64,000 nt of DNA from Halobaculum litoreum (GCF_030127125.1 NZ_CP126157.1:124001-188000); one strand, 5' to 3'; shown: positions 1 to 9,624, counted from the first letter of the stretch. Translations and numbers: made by a program. The notes: generated by a model not told the origin, from the letters alone.

Positions 1-3000
1 GCGCGGACCTCCCCGTCGACCGACTCAAGCGCATCATCGATACGCGCCCGCGCCCGGTCGGCGGTCCGCGCCGCGGTATCGATCGCGTCGTCGACGCCGT
101 TTCCCTCGATAGATACCGTCTCGTCGTGTTCCGCGAGGACCTCGCGTCCGAACTCGTGTAGACGATTGTCCGGGGGCCGTACCTCACACAGCCGGTGGAG
201 GAGTTCGCCGTAGGCAGTCGGCGGGAGTCCACCCGGGGTGGAGGTCGCTGCCGACTCGCTGTCGCCGCCCGTCCGTTGGTCGCTAGCGTCCGTGTCGACC
301 GCGACGATCCGGTTGCCGTGTCGCTCCAGCACCTTCTCCCCCTGTTCGAGCGCCGTGCACGTGCTCGGTGACAATTCCAACACCGTCGGGCCATCAACGG
401 TGACACCGTCGACGAACTCGTCGAGTCCCAACTCGACGGTCGTCTCTGAGGGCTCGTACGACACCGTGGCGGGCGGGAGTCGAACCGCGATCCGTCCGGC
501 CTCGGCCGCGCCGGCGCGCTCGTACGGGAGCACGCGCTCGTACATGCCATCGGTGCGAAGGCCATCGACGACTGTCGCGGCGTCGTCGTCTCCGGGACAG
601 CCGACACCGTCGAACACCACCGCCTGCACCCAGTCGCGCCACGTCGTCGCGTTCTCGGGGTCGGGGGCTTCGAGCCCGGCGGGGTACTCGTCGCTGCCGC
701 CCGTGTGCTGTCCCGAGAGGATCAGGTGGTCCCGCGCCCTCGTGGCCGCGACGTACAACAAGCGCTTCTGTTCGGCGCGTTCCTCGGCGCGCCGGCGTTC
801 GCGTGCCACCTCGCGGGCGACCGTGCTCGTGTCGGTGTACGGGTCGGCCGGGTCGGGGCCGGCGATCCCGAACAGCGGCACGCGGCCGCCGTCCCCGTCG
901 CCGACGCGTTCGAACTCGACGGAGCCGGCGAGCCGTGGCCCGCTCGCCGCCTGGAAGTCCCGACCGAGCTTGGGGACGACGACGACCTCGTACTCCATCC
1001 CCTTCGACTCGTGGATGGTGAGGAGGTTGACGCCGCCGCCACCGCCGTCGCCGTGGTCGAACTGGACGACGTTCGCCTCCGCGTCGCGGGCGTCGCTGTC
1101 GGCTCGGCGCTCGATCCGGTCGAGCACCTCCGCGAGGCTGTGGACGCCGTCCTCGCTGAACGCTCGCAGCCGCGACCGGAACTCGTCGACGTTGGCGACC
1201 GCCTTCTCGCCGCGTTCGTCCGTTCCGACCGTCGCGAGAAAGCCCGTCTCGTCCAGTACACGGGTGAGGAGGGCGCTCCACGTCGCGACGCGATCGTACT
1301 CCTCGGACTCGCTCGCGCCGGCGTACCCACGGAACCGCCGGAGGTCTGCGGCGATGGCCACCCATTCCTCGTGGTCGGCTGCCTGCAACGCGCTCCACAG
1401 CGACCCGTCGGAATCACGGGTGGCTGCAAGCCGTGCGAGCGCGTCGTCGGTCCGCCCGAACATCGGCGACCGGAGCAGCCCGTACAGCGCGCGGTCGTTC
1501 GTCGGGTCGACCAGCACTCTGAGGAGGTTCACGAGCGTCGTGACCTCCGGCGAGTCGAACAACCCGGCACCCTTGATCACCGTGTAGGGTACGTCGAGGT
1601 CGCGCAGTTCTCGTTCGTACTGGTCGAGCCCGCCGCGCGAACTCAACAGGATCGCCACGTCGTCCGGTTCGAGGGTGCGGATCCGCTCGACAGGGACGTC
1701 CTCGTCGCCGTGCGCGAGACGCTCGTACTCCGGGTGGTCGTCGTCGACGGCTTCGAACACCGCGGTCCCGTCGCTCAACAGCGTCGCAACGCGGGTCGCG
1801 ACCGCCTTCGCCTCCAAGGCGTTCCCGTCTTCACGCCGCTCCTCGCGGAGGTGGTGGCCGTCACCCAGTAGGTCGGCCTGCTGGGCAGCGTCGACGGGGA
1901 CCGGCATGTACTCGACCGTCGGATCGACGCGGTCGCCGTCGCCGGTCGTCGACCGCCGGGCACTCGCGAGCGGCTCGCTCGCCGCCTCGAAGGCCGCCAC
2001 CGACCCGTCGTCGTCCGTCGCGGCCCACTCGTGTGTGGGGTCGCTCGCCGCGGCGCCGGCCTGCGGGAACACGCGGTCGAACAGTCCGTTGATCGCGTGT
2101 AGCGGTTCGGGGAGCGTCCGGAAGTTGGTCGTCAGCGGCGGCTGGTCGGCGGCGACGCCGGCACGCTCGTTCGCGGCCGCGAGCGCGGCGTCGGCGTCAC
2201 CGAAGACGGACACGTCGGCGCCGCGGAAGCGGTAGATGCTCTGTTTGTCGTCGCCGACGACGAACAGGTTCGTCGTGTCGACTGCGTCGGGGTCGGGCGC
2301 CGCGAGCGCGCGGACGACCCGCCACTGGTCGGCGTTGGTGTCTTGGAACTCGTCGACCATCACGTAGCCGTCGGGGCCGTCGGGCGCACCCGCAGCGAAG
2401 AAGCCGAACTCGCGGCGGGCGTCGGCGTCGAGCTGTCCGAGGAAGTGGTTCGCCAACGCGATCAGGTCGCCGAAGTCGACGACGTTGTCCCGGTGTTTGG
2501 CCGCCGCGTAGCGTTCGAACGCCGCGGTCGCGACGGTCGCGAACGCGTCGACGTACTCGTAGGAGGCGCGTTCGGCCTCGAGATCCACGGACGTGGTCGC
2601 CCACTCGTCGGGGACCGCCGTCGCGATCGCCCACACCGCGTCGTACAGGCGGTGTTCGTCGGAGTCGGACGGCCCGTCGATGTCGTAGGCGCTCGGGAAC
2701 AGCCAGCCGTCGTTGTACAGGTCGCCGTCGCCGGTCCTGACCGCGCCGGCGACGCCGTAGCACACCGCGAGCTGGTCGGCGAGCGACGCCGCCTCGAAGG
2801 CCGCCCGGGAGTCGATGCCTGTCGACTCTAGGACGTCGACGAGCGGGCCGACCACGGTGTTCGTCGGGCGACCGGCGGCCTCGTCGGCGAGCGCGGTGAC
2901 GGTTTCGACGGCCCCGGCGATCTCCGACCACACCGCAGCGAGTCGCTCGGGGTCTGCTCGCGTCGCGAGGATCGCGGCCACGTACTCGTCGGCGTGCTCG

Positions 3001-3704
3001 ATGTCGGCCATCCACTCCAGCCACGCGTACGGGTCGGAGCGCGGCGAAGCAGTCAGTAAATCGTAGCAGATGTCCTCGACGGTACCGCGGTCGTAGCGCC
3101 GCGCCAGCGTCCGCACGGCGTCGGTTTCCTCCTCACGCAGCGTCGCCGCGGCGGCCTCGCGAGCGAGTTCCTCGGCGTCGTCCTCTTCGACGACGTCGAA
3201 CCCGACGTCGAGGTCGGCGTAGGTGAGCCCGTACCGCGCGAGCGGGTGGTCGGGAGCGACCTGCGGCGTGTCGAGTCCGCCGATAGCGCGCTCCTCCAAG
3301 ATGCGTCTGCAGAGACTGTGCAGCGTCTGGACGTACGCGTCGTCGAGCGCGTCGCCGACGGCGCGCCACAGCGCGAACGTCTCCTCGTCGGCGGCCGCCG
3401 AGAGCTTCGCGTTGATCTCCTCGCGGACGGTCCCGGTGAGGTCGGCGGCGGCGCGGTCGGTGAACGTCGTCGTCAGGATGTGCTCGGGGATCGACTTCGC
3501 GTGCTCGACCGCCTCCTCGCGGGTGTAGGTCCCGTCGGCGAGTCGCTCGCGAACCGTTTCGAGTTCGCGTTCGACGATGGCGATGTACCGCGCCGTGAGC
3601 GTGGTCGTCTTCCCGGTCCCCGCGCCGGCGCGCAGCGAGACGTTGCGATCGAGGGCGGTCTTCGCGGCGAGCTGTTCGGGTTCGAGGCGGGAGTCGTCGA
3701 TCAT
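1..3704 (-). CDS. AddA/RecB-like UvrD-family ATP-dependent helicase (C-terminus beyond left edge)
   Basis: The reading frame is open from an ATG at 3704 to the window edge (about 1234 codons), so the C-terminus is missing. Superfamily 1A helicase motifs appear in order: Walker A GAGTGKT (residues 27-33), motif Ia-like ILTTTFTDRAAADL, VQTLHSLCRRIL, Walker B VDEFQD (about 449), VVGDDKQSIYRFRGAD, TTNFRTLPEPL, LTIHESKGMEYEVVVVPKLG and LLYVAATRARDHL. This set is typical of AddA/RecB ATP-dependent exonuclease helicases, which unwind and resect double-strand ends for recombination. A nuclease domain would lie beyond the edge. The AddB-like gene is upstream on the same strand, separated by vapBC. Family assignment is firm. 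Calling it AddA rather than another UvrD protein rests on the neighbour. Confidence 0.9.
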   Translation of the reverse strand, partial: MIDDSRLEPEQLAAKTALDRNVSLRAGAGTGKTTTLTARYIAIVERELETVRERLADGTYTREEAVEHAKSIPEHILTTTFTDRAAADLTGTVREEINAKLSAAADEETFALWRAVGDALDDAYVQTLHSLCRRILEERAIGGLDTPQVAPDHPLARYGLTYADLDVGFDVVEEDDAEELAREAAAATLREEETDAVRTLARRYDRGTVEDICYDLLTASPRSDPYAWLEWMADIEHADEYVAAILATRADPERLAAVWSEIAGAVETVTALADEAAGRPTNTVVGPLVDVLESTGIDSRAAFEAASLADQLAVCYGVAGAVRTGDGDLYNDGWLFPSAYDIDGPSDSDEHRLYDAVWAIATAVPDEWATTSVDLEAERASYEYVDAFATVATAAFERYAAAKHRDNVVDFGDLIALANHFLGQLDADARREFGFFAAGAPDGPDGYVMVDEFQDTNADQWRVVRALAAPDPDAVDTTNLFVVGDDKQSIYRFRGADVSVFGDADAALAAANERAGVAADQPPLTTNFRTLPEPLHAINGLFDRVFPQAGAAASDPTHEWAATDDDGSVAAFEAASEPLASARRSTTGDGDRVDPTVEYMPVPVDAAQQADLLGDGHHLREERREDGNALEAKAVATRVATLLSDGTAVFEAVDDDHPEYERLAHGDEDVPVERIRTLEPDDVAILLSSRGGLDQYERELRDLDVPYTVIKGAGLFDSPEVTTLVNLLRVLVDPTNDRALYGLLRSPMFGRTDDALARLAATRDSDGSLWSALQAADHEEWVAIAADLRRFRGYAGASESEEYDRVATWSALLTRVLDETGFLATVGTDERGEKAVANVDEFRSRLRAFSEDGVHSLAEVLDRIERRADSDARDAEANVVQFDHGDGGGGGVNLLTIHESKGMEYEVVVVPKLGRDFQAASGPRLAGSVEFERVGDGDGGRVPLFGIAGPDPADPYTDTSTVAREVARERRRAEERAEQKRLLYVAATRARDHLILSGQHTGGSDEYPAGLEAPDPENATTWRDWVQAVVFDGVGCPGDDDAATVVDGLRTDGMYERVLPYERAGAAEAGRIAVRLPPATVSYEPSETTVELGLDEFVDGVTVDGPTVLELSPSTCTALEQGEKVLERHGNRIVAVDTDASDQRTGGDSESAATSTPGGLPPTAYGELLHRLCEVRPPDNRLHEFGREVLAEHDETVSIEGNGVDDAIDTAARTADRARARIDDALESVDGEVR

Positions 3705-3910
3705 CGCAGGAACCTGTGCCCCGCGGCTACGAGTGTGGAATGAAGTTGGTCACACCGACCCGTGTCCTCTCTGTCTCGAAGGGAGTGATCCGACCGCTCA
3801 CACCCAGATCGGGACGTGTCGAATGCGGTAGGCACCTCTACGACCGCGGTCAGTTCAGACGCGTTGTCGAGTGGCAGTCCCGTCGAAATACGTGGCTGTT
3901 CGGGCATGGA

Positions 3911-4345
3911 TCAGTCCGGTTGATACGGGTTCGTCGGGGTGTCGAGACGGTACACATCGTCGGCAACGTCGAAGCCGTCATCGAACGCGTAGAGATACCC
4001 GATCCCCTCGGTTTGCATGTACGCGACGATGCAGGCGTCGACGAGCGACAACTGCTCGTACTGCCGGAAGAGCGCTCTTCCCGTGGCGAACCCGTCTTTC
4101 GTCAGCGAGTCGATGTGGACACGAGCGTTTTCTTCGATTCGGTCCAAGAAGTCAGTTGCAGCATCGTGACCCGCGTGCGTCGTGAGCCCGTTGAGCGTCT
4201 CTGCGAGCACGTAATCGAGGACGACTGCTTCCGGGAGCGTCCCGTCGTCGATACCACGAAGGAGCGGAAGCGCGTCGTCGTGCGCGCCGTCGCGGCGGTA
4301 CGCAGCAGCGAAGAGTACGCTCGTGTCGATCAACGCACGCGGCAT
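3911..4345 (-). CDS. vapC: VapC-type PIN-domain toxin ribonuclease
   Basis: This is a 144-residue PIN domain, the usual VapC length. Four acidic residues fit the metal-binding set: D7 (in LIDTSV), E49 (VLAETLNG), D103 (LSLVDACIVAYM) and D122/D123 (AFDDGFD). Family knowledge says VapC toxins cleave RNA, often tRNA, and are neutralised by a DNA-binding antitoxin. The start codon shares one base with the antitoxin stop (TAATG), indicating translational coupling. The pair sits between the AddB-like and AddA-like genes. The target RNA cannot be read from the sequence. Confidence 0.88.
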   Translation of the reverse strand: MPRALIDTSVLFAAAYRRDGAHDDALPLLRGIDDGTLPEAVVLDYVLAETLNGLTTHAGHDAATDFLDRIEENARVHIDSLTKDGFATGRALFRQYEQLSLVDACIVAYMQTEGIGYLYAFDDGFDVADDVYRLDTPTNPYQPD

Positions 4346-4596
4346 TAGCGGACGTCCACTCCCCAGGCATCGTGGTCGGACGTGACGTCGGTTTCCTCGT
4401 CACCGTCATACCCGTCGAACTCGCTGAAGGTCCCACTCCGCTGTTGCACGACACGAACCCGGAGCGTCCCGTCGTCCTCGATCTGCCAGCGGAGGGTATC
4501 ACCGTCGTCGATGTCCAGCTCGCGACGGATTCGAGCGGGGATGTTGGCTTGGTTCCCCGAAACCTTGCTCTCGGAATCGACTGTCTCACCGCTCAT
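4345..4596 (-). CDS. vapB: VapB-type AbrB/MazE-fold antitoxin
   Basis: This is an 83-residue protein. Residues 9-49 (SKVSGNQANIPARIRREL, then a GDTLRW strand) form a swapped-hairpin AbrB/MazE DNA-binding domain. The acidic tail after residue 52 would bind the toxin. The start at 4596 is preferred over an in-frame one at 4671 because the longer version would overlap the palindrome at 4625-4644 and adds 25 residues unlike the family. It is coupled to vapC by a one-base overlap. Autoregulation through the upstream palindrome is inferred. Confidence 0.85.
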   Translation of the reverse strand: MSGETVDSESKVSGNQANIPARIRRELDIDDGDTLRWQIEDDGTLRVRVVQQRSGTFSEFDGYDGDEETDVTSDHDAWGVDVR

Positions 4597-4624
4597 AGGG
4601 CTCCAAAGGGACTCCCCGTACAAA

Positions 4625-4644
4625 GTAGTGTGCGTGCACACTAC
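4625..4644. promoter_or_regulatory. Palindromic operator candidate upstream of vapBC
   Basis: GTAGTGTG and its exact reverse complement CACACTAC are separated by four bases. The site lies 29-48 bases upstream of the vapB start and 31 bases beyond the AddB-like stop. Position and symmetry suit an AbrB-type antitoxin binding site. Function is inferred. Confidence 0.5.
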
Positions 4645-4674
4645 ACGGACTGCGAACGGTCCCCCAGCCACTTC

Positions 4675-7600
4675 TCACTGACTACCCGTAGACTGCGCCG
4701 CGTCCGGAACGTACGCCGTGGCGAGCCCGTGGCCGTCGACGCGGTCGACGCGCTGGTGGTGGCGCACGTCACAGACGTCCGCGTACGCACAGTAGTCGCA
4801 GTTGGCCTTGTCCGCGCCCAACAGCGTCGGATGGTACACCCCCTCGGTCATCGCCTGCGTGATCGTCGTGAGTCGCTCGTCGAGTGTCTCGTGGAGGAAC
4901 TCGTGGAAGCGGTCCTCGGGGTCGAGGTCCGCCTCGCTCTCGCTGCCGCTCAGATCGAGGTCCTCTACCGGTTCGGCGGCCGGATCGCGGTGGTAGTCGA
5001 ACAAGCCGGTGGTGCGAGCTCGTCGCAGGGGTGTGCCGCCGCCGTAGCTCGTGTGGAGTCGACTCGTGAACGGCGACGTCGACATGCCCGCACTCGTCGG
5101 GATGTCGAGGTCGTAGTACGCCGCGCCGACGGCGTCCACGTCGTCGAGCGCCGCCTCCAACAGGCGCAGATACAGCGGGAGCTGGAAACTGGTCCCGCCA
5201 CGGATGTCCGCCACCGACGGATACGACCCCGTCTTGTAGTCGATCGCCGTGACCTGCGTCGGCGTCGTCCCGGCGACCACGTCTACACGGTCGACCTTCC
5301 CGCGGAAGCGGAAGGGCGCCTCCGGGAGCAGGTCGACCGCCTCACCGCCCAGCAGCGTCACCGGGTCGTCGTCACGGCCGGTCGTCGCGACCGGGTCGTC
5401 GATGTGCCCGTCGGCTTCGACGCCGACGTCGGCCTCGACGTACGCCGGGCGAGCGGTGAAGCGACTCGTCTCGTCGGCCAAGCTCCGGAGTGCCCGCACC
5501 AACAGCCCCTCGTAGCCGTCGGGACCGTCGTACTCGTTCGTCCCTGCGGGCTCCAGCCCGGCGAACAGCCGCTGGAGCCACCCGTCGTGGAACGCCGTTT
5601 CGTGGGCGTGGACGTACGGCCGTTCGATCTCGGCGACCGCCGCGTCGTACATCGCCGTCTGGTGGGCTTCGTCCGTCTCGACCGTCACCGGGTCGCCGGG
5701 CGCCGACTGCAGAGAGCGGACGAACCGCGCGAAGATGTTGTGGACGAGGCGCCCGCTGTCGAGCGCATCGAGTTCCAGCGGCTCCGAGTCGGGCTCGTCG
5801 AACCCCAACACCGTCTTCGCGTAGAACTTGAACCCGCAGGACGCGTACCGGTCCACCCGTGAGGGACTCAGCGGCGTCGACGCCGCGGCGAACTCCTGAA
5901 CGGTCTCCGGGGAGAGGTCACCGTCGTAGGCCGTCGTGACCGGACTCCGACGGCCTGCGGCACACGCGACGCCGGCGCGGAGTCGCTCGGTCGGGTCGCC
6001 CGCGGCGTTCGTGAGCGCGTCTGCGTCGGCGATGGCATCGACGAGGTCGGTCTCAGCGGTCGTGGGCGCACCGTCGTCGACGACTGGCTGGTCGGCGAGG
6101 GCGCCCGCGAGCCGACGTTGGATGTCCTCGCGCGAGCGCGGCGCCACGTCCACGTCGTCGACTTGTTCAGTCGGGATGGCGTCCTCGGCAGTGACGCGGT
6201 CGAGTTCCGTGAGGATGTCCGCCGGGACGGTCTCGTCGCCGTCGGTGGTGTACAGCGGGCGTGAGAGGACGACCGTGTCTGCGTCGGCGATCTGGCCACC
6301 GATCGCGTGGCGGGCTTGCTGGACGGCGTCGCTCTCGGCGAAGTCCGGATGGGCGTCGTTGACGCTCCGGGCGAACGCGAGCCGTGTCGGGTTGCTCGGC
6401 ATCCGGTCGTCGGTCAAGCCGAGGACGACCACCGCCTCGACCGAGATGTAGGCCGCCGTACTCGGCGTGCACACGCGGACGTCGTCGGTGGTTCCCGCTT
6501 CGACGTCGACCGTCTCCGAGTCGAACGCGGTCTGGAGGCGTTCGGCGAACTCGACTGTCGGTGGGATCGCCGTCCCCTCGAAGGAGTCGACCACGTCGCT
6601 GACGCCACGGAGGGCGGCGCGTTCGCGGGCGCCGACCCAGCCCGTCGCGTGGTCGGTCGCCAGCGTCCAGTCGTCAGCGTCGGCATCGATGACGCCGAGG
6701 TCACTCAGCAGATCGGTGAGTCGGTCCGGGGCGGTATCAGACGTGCAGTCCGCGAGGCGACCACACCGCTCTTTGAGCCAGTCGATCGCGTCGGCCGTTC
6801 CCGGTTCGTCGGTGGCGAGGTACTCACAGAGGGTGTGGAGGTCCGTCGCCTCGAGGGCGCTGCCGGCAGCGAGGACCGTCGCGGCGTCCACGGGGTCGGC
6901 GGGCCAGTCGGGGTCGGTGAGCGGGTTATCGACGAGTCGGAGCAGGTCGCGGACGGTCGCGTCGTCGGCGCCGAGGCGGAAGGCGTTGACGAGTACCTCA
7001 CCCAGTTCGGTGTTCGCGAGGCCGACCTCGCGAGCGATGTGTGGGGAGAGGTCGTACTGGGCTGCGGTCTCGGCGACCTGTTCGGTGCACGCGGCGAGGT
7101 CGGGGACGACCACCGCGATCTCTGAAGGTGTCGTTCCCGACCCGATCCACTCCGCGACTTGGCGGAACGTCCCGCGGAGTTCGTGTGCGGCCGTAGGATA
7201 GTGGCGGCGTTCGACGCCCGCCTGCTCGATCGTGGATCTCGGGAGCCGGTCGCGGTCGTCGAAACGATACAGTCGTTCGGCAAGCCGGTCCGACGGTCCA
7301 GTCGGTGCTGTGGAGACGAACTCGAAGCCGGCGGCCTCGTAGGCTGTTGTCGCACGTTCGACGGCGCGGTCGATGCCTGCGAGGTGGGCTCCATCGGGGT
7401 CGCCCGCGACCGGGAGGATGGCGTGTGCGTGGTCGACGACGTCGGCGATCGCGGCGACGAGGTCGCGTTCGAGCGGCGAGAACACGGTGTAGCCACCGAA
7501 GACGACTGTCGTCGCCGGCGCGAGTTCAGCCGCGAGGGCGTCGGGGGTGTCGACGACCGTCTGGTAGCGCTCACTCCGGATCGACGGGTGTGTGTCGGTG

Positions 7601-8124
7601 GCGGTGGCGCCAGCGTGATCCTCGCGGGCGGTCGTGAAGGCAGCGTACAGGTCTGCGAGGGCGTCTCTGGTACGGGGGGCGACGTCGGTGAGGCGGTCGT
7701 CATCGCGGACCGCGTCGGCGTCCGTGAGGCCGGCGAACTCCAGCAGTGAAAGGAGGTCCTCCGCTTGGGCGTACGTCTGTGCGCTCGCCGTCGAGCGAGC
7801 GGAGACGAGCGGGTGAGTGGCTGGGAGGGTGTCGACCGCCTGTTCGACGAGGCGCAGGCGCGTCTCGGCGGGCAGGGCGTTCGAACGGGTGTGATAGGTG
7901 GCGCGTTCGAGCGTGTCGGTGACGAGGTCGTCGAAGGTGCAGACCCGGAGTTGGGTCGCGGGGGCGAACTCGCGCCACGTCCGGCGGATACGTGATGGAT
8001 CAGCGCTGGCAGGGGCGAGGTAGACGACCGACTCGGGGAGTGGTGGGGCCTCGTCTGTGGCGCGTTCGAGAGCCGCAGCTTCGGCGCCGGAGCGACGAGT
8101 GTCGACGTGGGCCTGCCGCGTCAT
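4675..8124 (-). CDS. AddB-like PD-(D/E)XK nuclease with Fe-S cysteine motif
   Basis: This 1149-residue protein has the AddB layout. It begins with a helicase-like N-terminal half lacking Walker motifs (strands such as ESVVYLAPAS, SEIAVVVPDL and VEAVVVLGLTDD). The C-terminal PD-(D/E)XK nuclease shows FRGKVDRVD, then TAIDYKTGSYP, then FQLPLYLRL. One cysteine near residue 760 (YASCGFKFYAK) and a C-terminal CDYCAYADVC match the four-cysteine iron-sulfur staple of AddB-type nucleases. It should act with the AddA-like helicase at 1-3704 in resecting double-strand breaks. VapBC separates the two genes. The assignment rests on motif reading, without a profile search. Confidence 0.88.
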   Translation of the reverse strand: MTRQAHVDTRRSGAEAAALERATDEAPPLPESVVYLAPASADPSRIRRTWREFAPATQLRVCTFDDLVTDTLERATYHTRSNALPAETRLRLVEQAVDTLPATHPLVSARSTASAQTYAQAEDLLSLLEFAGLTDADAVRDDDRLTDVAPRTRDALADLYAAFTTAREDHAGATATDTHPSIRSERYQTVVDTPDALAAELAPATTVVFGGYTVFSPLERDLVAAIADVVDHAHAILPVAGDPDGAHLAGIDRAVERATTAYEAAGFEFVSTAPTGPSDRLAERLYRFDDRDRLPRSTIEQAGVERRHYPTAAHELRGTFRQVAEWIGSGTTPSEIAVVVPDLAACTEQVAETAAQYDLSPHIAREVGLANTELGEVLVNAFRLGADDATVRDLLRLVDNPLTDPDWPADPVDAATVLAAGSALEATDLHTLCEYLATDEPGTADAIDWLKERCGRLADCTSDTAPDRLTDLLSDLGVIDADADDWTLATDHATGWVGARERAALRGVSDVVDSFEGTAIPPTVEFAERLQTAFDSETVDVEAGTTDDVRVCTPSTAAYISVEAVVVLGLTDDRMPSNPTRLAFARSVNDAHPDFAESDAVQQARHAIGGQIADADTVVLSRPLYTTDGDETVPADILTELDRVTAEDAIPTEQVDDVDVAPRSREDIQRRLAGALADQPVVDDGAPTTAETDLVDAIADADALTNAAGDPTERLRAGVACAAGRRSPVTTAYDGDLSPETVQEFAAASTPLSPSRVDRYASCGFKFYAKTVLGFDEPDSEPLELDALDSGRLVHNIFARFVRSLQSAPGDPVTVETDEAHQTAMYDAAVAEIERPYVHAHETAFHDGWLQRLFAGLEPAGTNEYDGPDGYEGLLVRALRSLADETSRFTARPAYVEADVGVEADGHIDDPVATTGRDDDPVTLLGGEAVDLLPEAPFRFRGKVDRVDVVAGTTPTQVTAIDYKTGSYPSVADIRGGTSFQLPLYLRLLEAALDDVDAVGAAYYDLDIPTSAGMSTSPFTSRLHTSYGGGTPLRRARTTGLFDYHRDPAAEPVEDLDLSGSESEADLDPEDRFHEFLHETLDERLTTITQAMTEGVYHPTLLGADKANCDYCAYADVCDVRHHQRVDRVDGHGLATAYVPDAAQSTGSQ

Positions 8125-8251
8125 CTATCGTCGCCACACGAGGAGTGGGCTTGAATGTGCGTGTGGTAAGTTGCTCAGCTAGAGAGGCTGGCAGAAAATG
8201 AGGCGCGAGAGATGCTTCGACAAATCGTCGCTGAGTCTCGAGAAGACCCTG

Positions 8252-9247
8252 TCACTCAACCTCCACACACACCCCCTCAAGCACGTACGCATCCCCACTA
8301 TCCAGCGAGATGTCGTACGTATCCCGCACGGGCCGCTCTGCAACACTGACCACCTCCGCTGATCCGTTGACCATGATCCCGGCGTACGAGCGGATCTTCC
8401 TCGACACAGCAGGCCGGATCGCACTCAACACACGGAGCCGACTATTTGCCCCACGAACGCGGATCCCACCCGGCTCCACCACGTATTCGAACCCGAGCCG
8501 ACTCAACAACTGCTGTAACGCCTTCCGCTGCTCGGGCTTCGTCTGCGTGAACCGGACAGTGTGCCCGTCGAACGAGCCGTCGGTGTCGAACATCCCCGCT
8601 AACCACCCACGACAGTAATCGAGATCGTCGACCAGCGCGGGATCGATCGGCAGGACCTCGTCGAGGAGATCCACCTCCTTCCAGATCGTCGTCCGGATCT
8701 CGTGGAGGCCGTTGAACTCCCGCCCCTTCCGCTGTAGTCCGTACTCGTCGCGGGCGAACGCGTCGACACGCTCGATGATCGCCTCGTCTTGACACCGCAG
8801 GGTGGCGTTCTTCGTCGACTTCGTTTTCACGACACTTCCGTCGCCCGCGAAGGCGCCGTGAACGTACCCATCGCGGTACGCGGGTGAGTGGGGGTCCGGC
8901 GTCGGCGTGAGCACGGTCTTGACGCGTTGGCCCGCCCGGAAGCGACAAGCGTCGCGGAAGTCGTGCGTGTACGGCAGGATTCGTGCGTCCTGCCCGACGC
9001 AGACAGTCACGTCCTCGGTTTGGATCTCTACCGTCGGTTGACGGACACAGGTCACATCGGTCACCTGTGCCGTGTGGAGCCGACGTTGTGTTTGACCACT
9101 CGCAGACGTGACGTGCGTAAGTGACGCGAGCTCATCCCCTTCTGAAACGGTGGAAATGGGCTTCCAACCGAGATCAGCCGTGAGCACGCGCTGGGGAGTT
9201 GGTGGGTCGTACGATGCATCTGTGTAAAGCGATTGCTGGTGTTGCAT
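8252..9247 (-). CDS. Free-standing intein-like Hint/LAGLIDADG homing endonuclease, splicing-dead
   Basis: This 331-residue protein looks like an intein without exteins. Residues 19-41 (QRVLTADLGWKPISTVSEGD) match the intein N-terminal block, but the catalytic first Cys/Ser is absent. The block-B region (81-91, TVCVGQDARIL) has lost the usual T-x-x-H. Two LAGLIDADG motifs with their acidic residues are intact: GYVHGAFAGDGSV (127-139) and RGWLAGMFDTDGSF (213-226). The end (DTYDISLDSGDAYVLEG) resembles intein block F but lacks the terminal His-Asn. Splicing should be impossible, while DNA cleavage remains plausible. No host gene is visible on either side. Confidence 0.82.
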   Translation of the reverse strand: MQHQQSLYTDASYDPPTPQRVLTADLGWKPISTVSEGDELASLTHVTSASGQTQRRLHTAQVTDVTCVRQPTVEIQTEDVTVCVGQDARILPYTHDFRDACRFRAGQRVKTVLTPTPDPHSPAYRDGYVHGAFAGDGSVVKTKSTKNATLRCQDEAIIERVDAFARDEYGLQRKGREFNGLHEIRTTIWKEVDLLDEVLPIDPALVDDLDYCRGWLAGMFDTDGSFDGHTVRFTQTKPEQRKALQQLLSRLGFEYVVEPGGIRVRGANSRLRVLSAIRPAVSRKIRSYAGIMVNGSAEVVSVAERPVRDTYDISLDSGDAYVLEGVCVEVE

Positions 9248-9364
9248 AGCTGGTGTTGTGGGTGGAGGACTGGTCTTGCAAGGACCACTGCGTGGTGCGC
9301 CTCAGTAACCGAAAGACGCACCAATCATCTGAAAACAAATACCGGTTACCGTGGACTTGCCGAG

Positions 9365-9622
9365 CTACTCCGGGTGATTGGTTTCCGTCTTACAGCAGAA
9401 GCCGTCGACTCGTTCGGACCCGATCACTCGCCAGCGACAGCCATTGTGTTCGTACTCCAAGAGTTTCCAGTTGTCCCCCTCCGCTATTGGAACGATCTCC
9501 AATTTACGTTCGGGACCTGTGGTCGGGTCGACTCGAAGAACGAATGTCGTTTCGGGAGCGTTCGCTCGGATCACTTCTTCGAGAGACACTGGCTCGCTCG
9601 GAACGTCATCGTCTGGGTCCAT
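9365..9622 (-). CDS. Small acidic hypothetical protein
   Basis: This 85-residue protein begins MDPDDDVPSEPVSLEEVI and carries a WKLLEYEHNGCRWRVIG stretch. Its acidic composition is typical of haloarchaeal proteins. No family is recognised. The start follows the stop of the upstream small ORF by only two bases, so the two are probably co-transcribed and coupled. It could be a hypothetical beta-strand-rich domain, and nothing points to a function. Confidence 0.55.
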   Translation of the reverse strand: MDPDDDVPSEPVSLEEVIRANAPETTFVLRVDPTTGPERKLEIVPIAEGDNWKLLEYEHNGCRWRVIGSERVDGFCCKTETNHPE

Positions 9623-9624
9623 GG

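Noticed and set aside
238-1871. Several long frames on both strands in 238-1871.
   Set aside because: They are shadows of the AddA-like gene, whose true frame runs off the left edge and carries the helicase motifs.
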